Part shown: one piece after another, positions 35,423 through 45,268 of the stretch | Layout: every line of letters begins with the position of its first letter | Numbering within the stretch: position 1 is the first letter of the stretch | Source of the DNA: Listeria goaensis | GTDB taxonomy: Bacteria; Bacillota; Bacilli; Lactobacillales; Listeriaceae | Assembly (NCBI RefSeq): GCF_900186125.1 | Contig: NZ_FYBQ01000007.1 | Span: 1-64,000, forward strand | Direction of reading: 5' to 3' | Length of the DNA stretch: 64,000 nt | Made by a program: the position numbers and the translations under genes | The notes under the pieces: generated by a model | Told to the model about the DNA's origin: nothing | The model's database searches: none | Seen by the model: the letters and a program-made list of their open reading frames with translations, nothing else

Positions 35423-35968
35423 TTGGCGACGTTTACGCTTTTAGATAAAGTTATTTTTGAGAACGCTTCAAATATGGAGCTTAAAGATGAAAACGGGAAA
35501 ATTGTGGCGCTTATTAAAAAAGAAGTACATTCTGACCGTGAAAAAGACAACTCCTATATTTATACTGCGCCAGACGGCACAATGATTGGCCAAATCCACC
35601 GTAAAAACACTGGCATCAAACGATTTATACTTGCTGAATATGAATTTTATTACGAGGGGAAACGCTTCGAATTAAAAGATAAAGTTGGCAACAGCATGCT
35701 CTATTTTTCTGTCATAGCAGGATTTCTAGATCAAAAAATTTTAATTGAGGAAAACTTAAACGAAGATGTTGACTTACATGCGAATGATAAACTGCTTGCC
35801 ACTATTTTAACTGGCGATTCTTTTTTCACGATATCCTTTTCATTTGATGACAATGTCGACACCCATTCCCATCTATTCGTCCTCCTCGTTTTAATGTACT
35901 TCATGCTTAAAATTTATAAAGACGAAACTGGTGTTGTTGATGATATTATCGATATTTTTGAAGACTAA
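35423..35968 (+). CDS. Hypothetical protein, possibly LURP-one/tubby-like fold
   Basis: 181 residues from a TTG start after AAAAGGAGGTG. Alternating strands (FELKDKVGNSMLYFSVI, KIVALIKKEV, YEFYYEGKRFELK) resemble the tubby-like beta-barrel family that includes LURP-one-related proteins. The C-terminal part has a hydrophobic patch (LFVLLVLMYFMLKIY) and a final acidic run. No function is assigned. Single gene, converging on purA. Confidence 0.6.
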   Translation: MATFTLLDKVIFENASNMELKDENGKIVALIKKEVHSDREKDNSYIYTAPDGTMIGQIHRKNTGIKRFILAEYEFYYEGKRFELKDKVGNSMLYFSVIAGFLDQKILIEENLNEDVDLHANDKLLATILTGDSFFTISFSFDDNVDTHSHLFVLLVLMYFMLKIYKDETGVVDDIIDIFED

Positions 35969-36034
35969 AAAAGCATAAATCCCCTATACCACTTCTAAAA
36001 ATGGATTTTATGGGATTTATGCTTATTTTTTATT
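35968..36034. terminator. Bidirectional terminator between 35423 gene and purA
   Basis: AAGCATAAATCCC and GGGATTTATGCTT with A and T runs on both sides; loop of about 30 bases. Confidence 0.75.
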
Positions 36035-36046
36035 AAAATTAGTCTG

Positions 36047-37339
36047 TTAAGCTAAACGCCAAACACTTTTGACAACATGCGTCTGATTGCGGTCTGGTCC
36101 AACTGAGAACATGGAAACTTGAACACCTGTAAGTTGGGCGATACGCTCCATGTAGTGTCTTGCATTAGCTGGTAAATCATCAAGCGACTTAACGCCGGTG
36201 ATATCTTCTGTCCAACCTGGTAGCTCTTCATAAACTGGTTCGCAGCGCGCCAAATCTTTAAGGCTAGCCGGGAACTCTGTAATTGTTTTGCCGTCAAGTT
36301 TATAAGCGACACAGATTTTCAGCGTTTCAATGCCGGTAAGTACATCAAGAAGCGTTAACGAAAGATCTGTTAGCCCGCTGACACGTCTTGCATGACGCAC
36401 GACAACACTATCAAACCAGCCTACTCGGCGTGGGCGTCCAGTCGTTGTTCCGTATTCTCGGCCAACTTCGCGAATGTTATCGCCAATTTCATCAAACAGC
36501 TCTGTCGGGAATGGGCCATCGCCAACGCGCGTCGTATAGGCTTTCGCAACACCGACAACGTGATTGATTTTCGACGGGCCAACACCACTTCCGATAGTTA
36601 CTCCGCCAGCAATTGGGTTGCTTGATGTGACGAACGGGTATGTCCCCTGATCGATATCTAGCATGACGCCTTGCGCGCCTTCAAATAGGACGCGTTTTCC
36701 TTCGTCCAGTGCATCATTTAAGACGACCGACGTATCGCACACGTATTCCTTGAATTGTTGGCCGTACTCATAATATTCATCTAAAATTTCATCTAAAGTA
36801 AACCCTTCTAATTCATAAAAGCGCTCCAAAAGACGATTCTTTTCTTTTAAATTTTGTTCTAGTTTTTCTTTAAATGTTTCTTTGTCTAAGAGGTCTACAA
36901 TTCGGATGCCGACACGCGCAGCTTTATCCATGTAAGCAGGTCCAATGCCTTTTTTGGTCGTCCCAATTTTATTTGCGCCCTTGCGCTCCTCGTCCGCTTC
37001 GTCAATGCGAATATGATACGGTAAAATCACATGCGCCCGGTTTGAAATACGTAAATTCGCCGTATTTACACCTTTTTCATGTAAGTACGTTAATTCTTCC
37101 ACTAGCGCTTTTGGATCTACTACCATTCCATTTCCAATAACACTGATTTTCTCTTTGTAAAAAATACCAGATGGAATTAGATGCAATTTATACGTGACGC
37201 CGTCAAACTTAATTGTGTGCCCCGCATTGTTACCACCTTGATAACGTGCAATTGCTTCTGCATTCTCCGAAAGAAAATCTGTAATTTTTCCTTTACCCTC
37301 ATCGCCCCACTGTGTTCCAACAACAACAACTGAAGACAT
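36047..37339 (-). CDS. purA: Adenylosuccinate synthetase
   Basis: 430 residues. Converts IMP and aspartate with GTP to adenylosuccinate, first step to AMP. The GTP loop [11 protein letters not shown] is at residues 8-18, with the catalytic D13 and H41 region NNAGHT (the IMP loop); [17 protein letters not shown] and [13 protein letters not shown] are intact. The start follows GAGGTG. A convergent pair of PurBox-like CGAAC boxes lies about 100-140 bases upstream, suggesting control by PurR. Confidence 0.97.
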   Translation of the reverse strand: MSSVVVVGTQWGDEGKGKITDFLSENAEAIARYQGGNNAGHTIKFDGVTYKLHLIPSGIFYKEKISVIGNGMVVDPKALVEELTYLHEKGVNTANLRISNRAHVILPYHIRIDEADEERKGANKIGTTKKGIGPAYMDKAARVGIRIVDLLDKETFKEKLEQNLKEKNRLLERFYELEGFTLDEILDEYYEYGQQFKEYVCDTSVVLNDALDEGKRVLFEGAQGVMLDIDQGTYPFVTSSNPIAGGVTIGSGVGPSKINHVVGVAKAYTTRVGDGPFPTELFDEIGDNIREVGREYGTTTGRPRRVGWFDSVVVRHARRVSGLTDLSLTLLDVLTGIETLKICVAYKLDGKTITEFPASLKDLARCEPVYEELPGWTEDITGVKSLDDLPANARHYMERIAQLTGVQVSMFSVGPDRNQTHVVKSVWRLA

Positions 37340-37435
37340 GTAAACACCTCATTTTTTGGTCTTTAGCTAACCATTCGCGTTAGCTATTATTTCCATTATT
37401 CATTTTACCGTTTCTCCTATCATTCGTCAACGGAT

Positions 37436-37478
37436 ATCACGAACGATTTTTTTAGTATTAAAAAAATCGTTCGTTTTT
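37436..37478. promoter_or_regulatory. Putative PurBox pair upstream of purA
   Basis: Two CGAAC cores point toward each other (CGAAC at 37440-37444 and GTTCG at 37469-37473), 24 bases apart. The Bacillus PurBox arrangement (AWWWCCGAACWWT, inverted, 16-17 apart) puts 22-23 bases between cores. The same sequence is a long palindrome (GAACGATTTTTTTA and its complement), so a stem-loop is an alternative. Confidence 0.45.
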
Positions 37479-37488
37479 ACTTTTTAAA

Positions 37489-37525
37489 AAATAATAGACC
37501 ATGAGCAGGTGCACTCATAGTCTAT
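37489..37525 (-). terminator. Terminator overlapping the end of uspA
   Basis: ATAGACTATGAGTGCACC and its imperfect complement pair across a short loop; TTATTTTTTAA follows on the minus strand. Confidence 0.6.
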
Positions 37526-37970
37526 CTGTCAGGCTTGTTCGCTCCACTAAAACATCGCACGGTGCGTGAAGTGTGACGTATCCAGCTACGCTCCCGAGTA
37601 AAATGCGGCTTAGCCTCGACGTGCCGACCGCCCCAACAACGATTAAATCTGCGTGGAACTTTTCATCGGCAATTTCCACGATGGCCGCTTTTGGCGGACC
37701 ATAATCTAAAATCGTTTCCACGCTTTCTACGCCTAATTCTTTCGCGCGCTTTTCATAATCCGCCAACAACTTTTCTGCATTTTCCGTAAATTGATTGACC
37801 GTTTGCCCACCATCAAGCGCCGTCAAATTCGCAAAGTAGAGTGTATCGATAATTGTCGTAATTCCAAGATGCGAGCCGTTGCGCTTTGCCGCTCCTGCCG
37901 CTTTTAAAAAGGCCGCTTCCGCAGAGGGCGATCCGTCAATCGCAACTAAAATCCGTTTGTAATTTTCCAT
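37515..37970 (-). CDS. Universal stress protein, UspA family
   Basis: 151 residues starting MENYKRILVAIDGSPSAE, after AAGGAGTGG. ATP-binding type: the GxxGxxxxxxxGS pattern reads GAVGTSRLSRILLGSVAGYV. It acts as a dimer in the cytoplasm; role in stress survival is known for Listeria Usps in general. It lies between dnaB and purA, which I recall as neighbours in EGD-e, so it may be an insertion. Confidence 0.88.
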   Translation of the reverse strand: MENYKRILVAIDGSPSAEAAFLKAAGAAKRNGSHLGITTIIDTLYFANLTALDGGQTVNQFTENAEKLLADYEKRAKELGVESVETILDYGPPKAAIVEIADEKFHADLIVVGAVGTSRLSRILLGSVAGYVTLHAPCDVLVERTSLTDRL

Positions 37971-38010
37971 GTCAACCACTCCTTTTCACAAAACCTTACC
38001 CCTTTTTTTA

Positions 38011-38043
38011 GCAAAAAAAACAGAGCGATTTATTCGCCCTGCC
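38011..38043 (-). terminator. Terminator after dnaB
   Basis: CAGGGCGAATAAATCGCTCTG followed on the minus strand by TTTTTTTT. Confidence 0.9.
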
Positions 38044-38048
38044 TAATT

Positions 38049-39395
38049 TTAAGCCATCTCATCATATCTTACTTCAAGGTTAACAAATTTATTGTACTCC
38101 TTCACAAAAGCGAGCTTGACGTCCCCAACAGGACCATTACGCTGCTTCGCAATGAGAATCTCAATCGTTCCATCATTTTCGCCTTCACGGTCATAGTAGT
38201 CTTCACGATATAAGAATGCCACAATATCCGCATCTTGCTCAATTGAACCCGATTCCCGAATATCCGACATCATCGGACGCTTATCTTGGCGTTGTTCCAC
38301 GCTACGCGACAACTGCGACAGCGCAATGACCGGCACCTCAAGTTCACGCGCAAGTGCTTTAAGTGAACGGGAAATTTCCGATACTTCTTGTTGGCGGTTT
38401 TCGCCGCCTCGGCCACTCCCTTGAATCAGTTGCAAATAGTCAATGACAATCATACCAAGCCCCGACTCTTGTTTTAAACGTCGACATTTCGAACGAATCT
38501 CATTAACGCGAACGCCTGGCGTATCATCAATGAAAATCCCCGAATTGGATAGCGTCCCCATCGCAATCGTAAGCTTCTGCCAATCATCTGACGTCAGCGA
38601 ACCCGTACGCAAATTTTGCGCATTGATATTGCCTTCCGCACAAAGCATCCGCATAACAAGTTGCTCGGCGCCCATTTCAAGGCTAAATATCGCCACATTT
38701 TCATCCGTTTTTGTCGCCACATTTTGTGCAATATTAAGCGCAAATGCTGTTTTACCAACTGATGGACGAGCCGCAACGATAATTAAATCATTGCGCTGAA
38801 AACCAGCCGTCATCTTATCGAGCTCTTTAAAGCCCGTAGGAATACCAGTTATATCGCCTTTTCGGTTGTGTAAAATCTCAATGTCATCATATGTTTTAAC
38901 CAAAACGTCCTTAATGTTTTTAAAAGCACCCACGTTTTTGCGCCCGGAAACTTCTAAAATGCTTTTTTCAGCTTCGTCCATGAGCGCGTCCAGCTCGTCC
39001 TCACGCGAATAACTATCCGTCGCAATTTGAGTCGCCGTCCGAATTAAGCGCCTAAGAAGCGCCTTATCTTCAATAATGTGCGCATAATATTCTAAGTTGG
39101 CCGCTGTCGGAACCGCACCCGAAAGCTCCGTTAAGTATGGTAAACCACCCGCATCCTCAATCCGACCACCAGCAGCAAGCGCCTCATAAACTGTCAGCAC
39201 ATCTACCGCTTTCCCGTGGTCATTCAAATCAAGCATCGTCTCAAAAATCAGCTGATGCGCCTGCCGGTAAAAATCGTCCGGCATAAGTATTTCAGAAGCC
39301 GTAATCAGCGCATTCGGTTCAAGAAATACAGCCCCTAAGACGGCCTGCTCAGCTTCAATATTTTGCGGTGGCGTTCTATCTTGAAAAGTATCCAC
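38049..39395 (-). CDS. dnaB: Replicative DNA helicase (DnaB family, called DnaC in Bacillus)
   Basis: 448 residues, GTG start after AAGGAG. N-terminal DnaB domain (PPQNIEAEQAVLGAVFLEPNA) and RecA-like helicase with Walker A ARPSVGKTAFALN, then GMIVIDYLQLIQGSGR (Walker B) and SDIRESGSIEQDADIVAFLYRED. Unwinds DNA at the fork as a hexamer. Follows gdpP and rplI in the conserved order. Confidence 0.97.
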   Translation of the reverse strand: MDTFQDRTPPQNIEAEQAVLGAVFLEPNALITASEILMPDDFYRQAHQLIFETMLDLNDHGKAVDVLTVYEALAAGGRIEDAGGLPYLTELSGAVPTAANLEYYAHIIEDKALLRRLIRTATQIATDSYSREDELDALMDEAEKSILEVSGRKNVGAFKNIKDVLVKTYDDIEILHNRKGDITGIPTGFKELDKMTAGFQRNDLIIVAARPSVGKTAFALNIAQNVATKTDENVAIFSLEMGAEQLVMRMLCAEGNINAQNLRTGSLTSDDWQKLTIAMGTLSNSGIFIDDTPGVRVNEIRSKCRRLKQESGLGMIVIDYLQLIQGSGRGGENRQQEVSEISRSLKALARELEVPVIALSQLSRSVEQRQDKRPMMSDIRESGSIEQDADIVAFLYREDYYDREGENDGTIEILIAKQRNGPVGDVKLAFVKEYNKFVNLEVRYDEMA

Positions 39396-39432
39396 TGCCC
39401 TTAGCTCCTTTTTTTAAAAGTTAGTTTTTCCT

Positions 39433-39879
39433 TTATTCTTCTGTTACGTGTACTTTCATTGTAGCGTTAACCTCGTGATGTAGCTTAATCGGTACATTCG
39501 TGTACCCAAGCGAACGAATCGCATCTGGAAGATCCATTTTCCGCTTATCAATTTTAATCCCAAAATCCTTTTGCAAGGCTTGCGCAATTTGTTTTGTCGT
39601 AATCGAACCAAACAAACGCCCACCTTCGCCTGATTTCGCCTTCAGTTCAACCGTCAAGTTCTCCAATTTTTCCTTCAGCGCTTTCGCCTCAGCAAGCTCT
39701 TCTTGCGCATCTTTTTCCGCACGTTTTTCTTGCCCGCGCAGCGCGCTCATATTTTTCGCATTCGCTTCCACAGCGTTCCCATTTTTTATCAAAAAGTTTT
39801 TCGCGTAACCGTCCGCCACGTCTTTCACTTCACCTTTTTTACCCGAACCTTTTACATCTTTTAGAAAAATGACTTTCAT
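39433..39879 (-). CDS. rplI: Ribosomal protein bL9
   Basis: 148 residues from [17 protein letters not shown], the conserved L9 start; the ribosome site AAGGGAG lies within the end of gdpP. The N-terminal 23S-binding domain, the long connecting helix and the C-terminal domain ([21 protein letters not shown]) are complete. One base separates it from gdpP, so they are coupled. Confidence 0.97.
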   Translation of the reverse strand: MKVIFLKDVKGSGKKGEVKDVADGYAKNFLIKNGNAVEANAKNMSALRGQEKRAEKDAQEELAEAKALKEKLENLTVELKAKSGEGGRLFGSITTKQIAQALQKDFGIKIDKRKMDLPDAIRSLGYTNVPIKLHHEVNATMKVHVTEE

Positions 39880-39880
39880 A

Positions 39881-41860
39881 TTATGTTTCTCCCTTCCAAT
39901 ACGCGTCAATCGCGTCTAATAAAGCTTTTTCCGCCTCAGCAATCGTCACACCTTTAAGCTGCGTCGCCGCATTAGACAAATGGCCGCCTCCGCCTAGTTT
40001 CTCCATAATAACCTGCACATTAATTTCGCCCAGAGAGCGAGCACTAATCCCAATCATCTTATCAGGACGAAGCGTAACGACAAATGAAGCCTGCACATTT
40101 TCCATCGAAAGCATCGTATCCGCCGCCTGAGCCGCAATAACCGTCCCGAAAACTTCATTTTCATGACCTTTTGCAACCGCCAACCCGTCGTGATAAATCT
40201 CAAGCGATTCCACAAGTTTACTACGCTGCGTAAAAGTCGCTAAATCTTCTTTAAGAAAATTTTGTACCAAGATGGTGTCCGCCCCAAGCGACCGCAAATA
40301 GCTTGCTGCGTCAAACGTGCGTGACCCCGTACGTAACGTAAAGTTCTTCGTATCCACCACAATCCCAGAAAGTAACGCTGTCGCTTCAATTTTGCCCACC
40401 TGTTCCAAATCTGGCTGGTATTCAAAAAGCTCCGTCACAAGTTCCGCCGTTGAAGATGCATACGGTTCAATATAAACAAGTACCGGATTTTCCACAAACT
40501 CTTCCGAACGACGATGATGGTCAATGACAACCACATGCGAAGCCGATTCCAGCAACTCGCGATTCATCACCATCGAAGGCTTATGCGTATCCACCACCAC
40601 AAGCAAACTCTTATTGGTAATATTTTCATTAGCCACTTGCGGCGTCACAATATTTTTAATCACATTCGGATACTCTTCAATTTCGGTCATCAGGCGTTCT
40701 ACGTCCGGACTCATTTTACCCGGTTCAACCACAACATACGCATCACGATCATTCATCTCTGCAATACGCATCACGCCAAGGCTTGAGCCGATAACGTCCA
40801 TATCTGGATAGCGATGTCCCATAACAAAAACTTGGTCGCTTTGAGTGATCAACTCTTGAAGCGCCTGAGAGATTACCCTGGCACGCACACGCGTCCGCTT
40901 TTCCATCGGATTGGTTTTTCCCCCGTAAAAGCGCACTTGACCTTCCGGCTGCTTAATCACAACCTGATCCCCGCCGCGCCCAAGCGCAAGGTCCAGCCCC
41001 GACTGCGCAAGATCCGCTAAACTAATCAGATCATCTTCATTATAGCCAATCCCAATACTTAGGGTTAAAGGAATATTTTGTTTAGACGTACGCTCGCGAA
41101 TGCGATCTAACAACGAAAACTTTTCCTCTTCCAAACGTTCTAACATGGCCTCATTTAGAAATCCCATAAACCGGTCCGAACTAATTCGCTTCAAATAAAT
41201 TCGGTGCTCACGCGCCCAGTTCGTGAGCATAGACGTCACCAAATTGTTTAACGCGCTCCGGCGTCTATCATCCATGCCCTGCGCCCATTCATCGTAATTA
41301 TCAAGAAAAATAATCGCAAAAACAGACTTCTCCGCCTTATATTTCTCATTTAGCTCATAATATTCCGTGCGATCATACAGATATAAAATCCGCTCTTCAC
41401 GTTTAACAATTGTATCAAAACAGTATTCACGCCATTTAATAGACTGTATACCCTCTTGTTCCTCACCTTTAATAACAGCCAGAAATTCTGGCCCGACATC
41501 AATTAGCGGCTCTCCAATTAGCTTGTGATTATCAAAATACTTCGCCATGAATGGATTTAACCACTGAATCTTATAATCGTCATCATACAGCATAATTCCC
41601 ATAGGCATCTCAACAAGTGCATCTTCTTCGCTGCGTTTTATACGATACGTTAAATTAGAAACATATTCTTGCACCTCTTGATTTAAACGATGCTCAAAAT
41701 AAAACATCGCTGTAATCAGTGCAACGCCTGCAACAAATATAATAACAGCGAGCCACCACTCATAGAAGAAAGTAATGACACACAAAATTATCGTTGCCGC
41801 AACTAAGCCATATAATGGATATTTAAGCATTCTTTTCTCAAAAAAGCCTTGCATTTCCAT
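39881..41860 (-). CDS. gdpP: Cyclic-di-AMP phosphodiesterase GdpP
   Basis: 659 residues: two N-terminal membrane helices (about 12-55), a degenerate PAS domain (about 70-150), a degenerate GGDEF domain (about 165-300) and a C-terminal DHH/DHHA1 phosphodiesterase (from about 340; [38 protein letters not shown]). It cuts c-di-AMP to pApA. Two start ATGs two codons apart are both possible after AGGAGC. Upstream of rplI-dnaB and downstream of agr. Acts against the same signal that PstA binds. Confidence 0.96.
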   Translation of the reverse strand: MEMQGFFEKRMLKYPLYGLVAATIILCVITFFYEWWLAVIIFVAGVALITAMFYFEHRLNQEVQEYVSNLTYRIKRSEEDALVEMPMGIMLYDDDYKIQWLNPFMAKYFDNHKLIGEPLIDVGPEFLAVIKGEEQEGIQSIKWREYCFDTIVKREERILYLYDRTEYYELNEKYKAEKSVFAIIFLDNYDEWAQGMDDRRRSALNNLVTSMLTNWAREHRIYLKRISSDRFMGFLNEAMLERLEEEKFSLLDRIRERTSKQNIPLTLSIGIGYNEDDLISLADLAQSGLDLALGRGGDQVVIKQPEGQVRFYGGKTNPMEKRTRVRARVISQALQELITQSDQVFVMGHRYPDMDVIGSSLGVMRIAEMNDRDAYVVVEPGKMSPDVERLMTEIEEYPNVIKNIVTPQVANENITNKSLLVVVDTHKPSMVMNRELLESASHVVVIDHHRRSEEFVENPVLVYIEPYASSTAELVTELFEYQPDLEQVGKIEATALLSGIVVDTKNFTLRTGSRTFDAASYLRSLGADTILVQNFLKEDLATFTQRSKLVESLEIYHDGLAVAKGHENEVFGTVIAAQAADTMLSMENVQASFVVTLRPDKMIGISARSLGEINVQVIMEKLGGGGHLSNAATQLKGVTIAEAEKALLDAIDAYWKGET

Positions 41861-41944
41861 TCAGCTCCTAAACAAAAAATGATAATCCCTGTAAAATGTA
41901 GTCGTCCACTCTATATTTTACCTTTTATCGAACAGACTTTCAAA

Positions 41945-41985
41945 TCAAAAAAGGTCAATCCGACTTTTCATACGGATTTGACCTC
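41945..41985 (-). terminator. Terminator of the agr operon
   Basis: AGGTCAAATCCG and CGGATTGACCT around a 12-base loop, then TTTTTTGAT on the minus strand, right at the agrA stop. Confidence 0.9.
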
Positions 41986-42713
41986 TATAGTTTCATTCCT
42001 CTTATTAACTTACTTGATGCCATACAAATTTCGCCATTAGTCATTGTCAGCTCGCCTGTAGCTTTATCCACTTCATTAATATTATTTTTATTAACTAAAA
42101 ATGAGCGGTGGCAACGATAAAACGGTTCATCTAATATTTTCTCGACATCTTTCATCTTGGCATAAAACTCGATTTGCCGATTTTTGCCATGCAAAACAAT
42201 TTTATGGCTTTTCGTAGACGTTTCAAAAAACAAAATATCATCTTGCTTCTCGTGAATTACTTTTTTATCCGTTAATCTAAAAGTAAAATATTTGTCTGGC
42301 TCGCGCTCATCTAACATCCGCTGTTGCACACTCCGCAAACATTCATGAACACGTTCCTGAACTTCTTTCACATTATCTTTAATGATATAATCTAACGCTT
42401 CCACTTTATAAGTAAAAGTTAGATAGGTTAGTTCTGCATGCGTTGTGATAAAAATAATAAACCCACGTGCATCTTTTTCTCTAATTTTCTTTGCTAATTC
42501 AAAACCATTTAAATCGGGTTGTTGCAAATCAATATCTAAAAAATAAAGTCCCATCCCTGCAGATTTTTCAATCTCTTCCAAAACTTCATAAGGATTACCA
42601 GAAGAAAAAACAATTTCCATATCAAAATGTTCTAGCATAATAAAATCTTCTATATACTTCGTTAGTCGTTCCCGCTGAATTCTATTATCTTCACATATAA
42701 AGATCGGTAACAT
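41985..42713 (-). CDS. agrA: Response regulator AgrA
   Basis: 242 residues. Receiver domain (1-125) with phospho-accepting D60 in GLYFLDIDLQQPD and K in YIIKDN; LytTR DNA-binding domain (about 140-240; FFETSTKSHKIVLHG, RCHRSFLVNKNNINEVD). Activated by AgrC, it should switch on the agr promoter itself. Fifteen bases after agrC; last gene of agrBDCA. Confidence 0.96.
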   Translation of the reverse strand: MLPIFICEDNRIQRERLTKYIEDFIMLEHFDMEIVFSSGNPYEVLEEIEKSAGMGLYFLDIDLQQPDLNGFELAKKIREKDARGFIIFITTHAELTYLTFTYKVEALDYIIKDNVKEVQERVHECLRSVQQRMLDEREPDKYFTFRLTDKKVIHEKQDDILFFETSTKSHKIVLHGKNRQIEFYAKMKDVEKILDEPFYRCHRSFLVNKNNINEVDKATGELTMTNGEICMASSKLIRGMKL

Positions 42714-42728
42714 ATATATCCCCTTTTC

Positions 42729-44036
42729 CTATATGATTTCTAACTCTTGAATAAACTCTCTATCCATCAGTTTTGTAGCTAATGTGACGTTTGAATATTT
42801 TTGAATTGTTTCTCTTAAACTGGCTAAACCTAATCCTCGAGCATCACCTTTAGTTGAAAAGCCTTCTTCAAATATTTTATACACAGGCGGCATGTTTTCC
42901 GGTATGCTATTGGCAAAAACAATTAATACAGAGTCTTCCCGTTTCACAACAGCCAAACGAATGAAAGGATCTTTACTTTCTGCAGCAGCCTCTACGGCAT
43001 TATCTAGCAAAATCCCAACAATTTTACATAAATCGATACTCGGCATATTAATCTTATCAATTTCTTCTACTACTTCAACAATCGCATCAATTTTAAGTTC
43101 TTGCGCTCTTATTAGTTTAATGGCAATAAGCCCTTTTAGCTCCATTACATGAATGTTTTGAAGTAATGATATTTTATGGTTATTTGAAATCATCGTTTGG
43201 TTGATTGGGACGATATTTTCTGAAAAGAACTTCTTTAATCCTTCTATATCATCTTTTTCCATGTATCCCGCCATACTTGAAAGTATATTAATATAATCAT
43301 GACGAAAAATACGCATTTCCTTATGCAAACTTTCTAGAGTTGTTGTGTATTCTTGCAACTGTTCAAATTGCTCTTGCTGCGTCTTCATCTTGATTTCTTG
43401 TATAGCTGATTGAAGTACCATATACAAAATACCAATTAATGTAAGAAAGTAAACAAGAAAAATAACTGTATTTAGGCGTACAATTTCTTGAATAAAACCA
43501 TCCGCCGCACTGAAAAATATATTCAAATGATAAATAAGCAAAGTAAGAAGCACAACTGCAAGAATCATAAAACCATATTTTCGTTGATTTAAATATGTAT
43601 ATACGCTCCATTTATCAATCACTTTTTTCAAAACAAATGCGATTAAACAAGCAAACAGCATCATGGCGATAGCATAAAGTATAGTGTATCTCAAATCACT
43701 TGAAATATCTCCAACTTGAATATTAAAAGCTGACCATAATAACGGATTTAATATATAATCACACATTATTGATATAATAAATGTAATCGAGGGAATTGTT
43801 ACAGCAAAGAATACAGACTGTTTTTTATATAATAATGCTATAGTAAAAATACCAATGGTAACTAAGTTTAACCAATAAGTAATCATTGGAAAAAGAGGGA
43901 TAACCGCTATAGCACAGGCTAAGGTGATTAATCCCTCTTTCCATTTTAATAGTCGTCCCGTTAGTATTTGTATTACAATAAAAAATCCTATATTTTGAAT
44001 TAATATGGCAACAAACAATATGATTTGTGGATTCAT
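42729..44036 (-). CDS. agrC: Sensor histidine kinase AgrC
   Basis: About 435 residues with six to seven N-terminal membrane helices (to about 205) that form the pheromone sensor, a dimerisation helix with the phosphorylated histidine H246 in IFRHDYINILSSMAGYM, and an HATPase domain (LCKIVGILLDNAVEAA; GDARGLGLASLRE). Start at MNPQIILFV after GGGGGCT; a start ten codons earlier has no ribosome site. It should recognise the peptide made from the adjacent agrD. Its sensor part can be expected to differ with the altered AIP. Confidence 0.95.
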   Translation of the reverse strand: MNPQIILFVAILIQNIGFFIVIQILTGRLLKWKEGLITLACAIAVIPLFPMITYWLNLVTIGIFTIALLYKKQSVFFAVTIPSITFIISIMCDYILNPLLWSAFNIQVGDISSDLRYTILYAIAMMLFACLIAFVLKKVIDKWSVYTYLNQRKYGFMILAVVLLTLLIYHLNIFFSAADGFIQEIVRLNTVIFLVYFLTLIGILYMVLQSAIQEIKMKTQQEQFEQLQEYTTTLESLHKEMRIFRHDYINILSSMAGYMEKDDIEGLKKFFSENIVPINQTMISNNHKISLLQNIHVMELKGLIAIKLIRAQELKIDAIVEVVEEIDKINMPSIDLCKIVGILLDNAVEAAAESKDPFIRLAVVKREDSVLIVFANSIPENMPPVYKIFEEGFSTKGDARGLGLASLRETIQKYSNVTLATKLMDREFIQELEII

Positions 44037-44119
44037 GACTAGCCCCCAAAGTTGTTTTACTTTCATATTAATTCTATCATATTTTTTTATCAGAATACTA
44101 TAGCAAGGTAACTAAATTT

Positions 44120-44272
44120 TTATTTTTTTTCTAACGTTTTTAGCATCGGATTTTTCGGCTCATAAGTAACACCAAAACAAGATTTTCTCATTGAAGTATT
44201 TGCAATCTTCAATCCTTGATCCTCTAGTTTACGTCCAATAAAATTACCCATTTTTTTACTCATAGCTTTCAT
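44120..44272 (-). CDS. agrD: Autoinducing-peptide precursor AgrD (divergent core)
   Basis: A 50-residue precursor, too short for the usual gene track. It has an amphipathic N-terminal leader (MSKKMGNFIGRKLEDQ), the core MRKSCFGVTYEPKNP with the thiolactone cysteine C32, and a charged tail. The ATG follows AGGAGG and lies inside the end of agrB (17-base overlap). Aligned with the L. monocytogenes precursor, which I recall with the core ACFMFVYEPKSP, the ring here would be C-F-G-V-T: only C and F are shared. Confidence 0.9.
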   Translation of the reverse strand: MKAMSKKMGNFIGRKLEDQGLKIANTSMRKSCFGVTYEPKNPMLKTLEKK

Positions 44273-44870
44273 AATTCTTGTACCTCCTGTTTAATAGTTT
44301 ATACATTAATGGATGAATCGAAATGACTTGATAGACTGACCCCAACATGATTAGTGTTTTCATCTCTGCAAAAGGTACAAGTAATGTTATTAAAAACAAT
44401 ACTAATGTACATACCATTGCTTTTCTTTTTAAGATTTTTCTTTCTCCTGAACCAATAAGAGGCAGACTTTCTGTGTCAGACGGAGCATAATGAAACATAT
44501 TGATAAGAACAAAAGCAAACACAACTATGACAGCTATATTATTAGACTGAACGGATTGAAATACAAATGGTCCTAAAACAAACATCAAAAGGCTTGTAAT
44601 TGTACAGTTCCAGCTTTTAATCGCATGAAGTCCAAAAGAATATCTTCTTAAAACTATAAAAGCTAGATGTGTAATTAAGGTTTCCCAAAACACCCCAATC
44701 AGTAAAGCAAGTATGTAGACAAAAGAAATTTTAAATATGTTGATTAAAATAACTTCTACGCCGTACTTCACTTTCAAATACGTTTCTTCATCATTTTGAA
44801 AACGCTCTTTTGAAATTAGTTTATCTGCTAATTTTTCTGTCAGTGTAATTTGTTCTGTTGCACTACTCAA
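44256..44870 (-). CDS. agrB: AgrB, membrane endopeptidase that processes AgrD
   Basis: 204 residues with six predicted membrane segments. The catalytic pair is H82 and C89 in FGLHAIKSWNCT (H77 and C84 in S. aureus AgrB), spacing conserved. It cuts the AgrD tail and forms the thiolactone ring. I start at TTG (SSATEQITLTEKLAD follows): GGAGGTG lies six bases before it, while the GTG three codons earlier overlaps that site. First gene of agrBDCA. Confidence 0.94.
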   Translation of the reverse strand: MSSATEQITLTEKLADKLISKERFQNDEETYLKVKYGVEVILINIFKISFVYILALLIGVFWETLITHLAFIVLRRYSFGLHAIKSWNCTITSLLMFVLGPFVFQSVQSNNIAVIVVFAFVLINMFHYAPSDTESLPLIGSGERKILKRKAMVCTLVLFLITLLVPFAEMKTLIMLGSVYQVISIHPLMYKLLNRRYKNYESYE

Positions 44871-44879
44871 TATTTTCAC

Positions 44880-44960
44880 CTCCGTCTATTATTTTACCTC
44901 TAAATTAATAGTCAAAACGAAAAATGCCCTGAAATGTCCGTTTTTAGTCCTAAATAACCA
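44880..44960 (-). promoter_or_regulatory. agr promoter region with phased direct repeats
   Basis: Reading toward agrB on the minus strand, GGACTAAAAAC, GGACATTTCA and GGGCATTTTT follow each other with 11- and 10-base spacing (GGAC/GGGC cores at 44947, 44936 and 44926). They end about 20 bases before a TATTAA-like -10 whose -35 is poor. This is the position expected for AgrA LytTR sites. The exact promoter is not certain. Confidence 0.45.
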
Positions 44961-45080
44961 AAATCAAGTTTTTTTCTCCATTTTTTGTGTAATTGACAGA
45001 ATTTTAAAATGGGTATTATGACATTATTATAGGGTTTTTAGGCTTAATTAATCTGAAAAATATAAGTTTAATCACCTATA

Positions 45081-45104
45081 AAAAAGCCCCTTTAAAAAGG
45101 GGCT
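45081..45104 (-). terminator. Terminator hairpin, copy 1
   Basis: AGCCCCTTTTTAAAGGGGCT then TTTTTT on the minus strand. Identical stem to the hairpin at 45269-45295. Confidence 0.8.
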
Positions 45105-45225
45105 CAGACTGATGACAAACAGCAATCTTCGTTGTTAAAGCCTCCGTTCCGCTCCTCACGTACTCAAGTACGCTCTGGTGCGGTACTCGGCTTTGCCTAG
45201 AATCTCACCATTTGTCATCCGTCTG
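45105..45225 (-). ncRNA. Strongly folded 120-nt element between rpsR and agr
   Basis: The ends pair over 15 bases (CAGACTGATGACAAA with TTTGTCATCCGTCTG, one mismatch). Inside, AAAGCC/GGCTTT close a second stem and CGTACTCAAGTACG forms an apical hairpin (45159-45172). A terminator hairpin follows on the minus strand. No open frame. It could be a small RNA, a processed 3' tail of the rpsR message or a dispersed palindromic repeat; I seem to recall similar text elsewhere in Listeria, which cannot be checked here. Confidence 0.4.
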
Positions 45226-45268
45226 AATATAGTGGGATTACGTTTTGTTTTGTGTTTTTCTATAAGCT

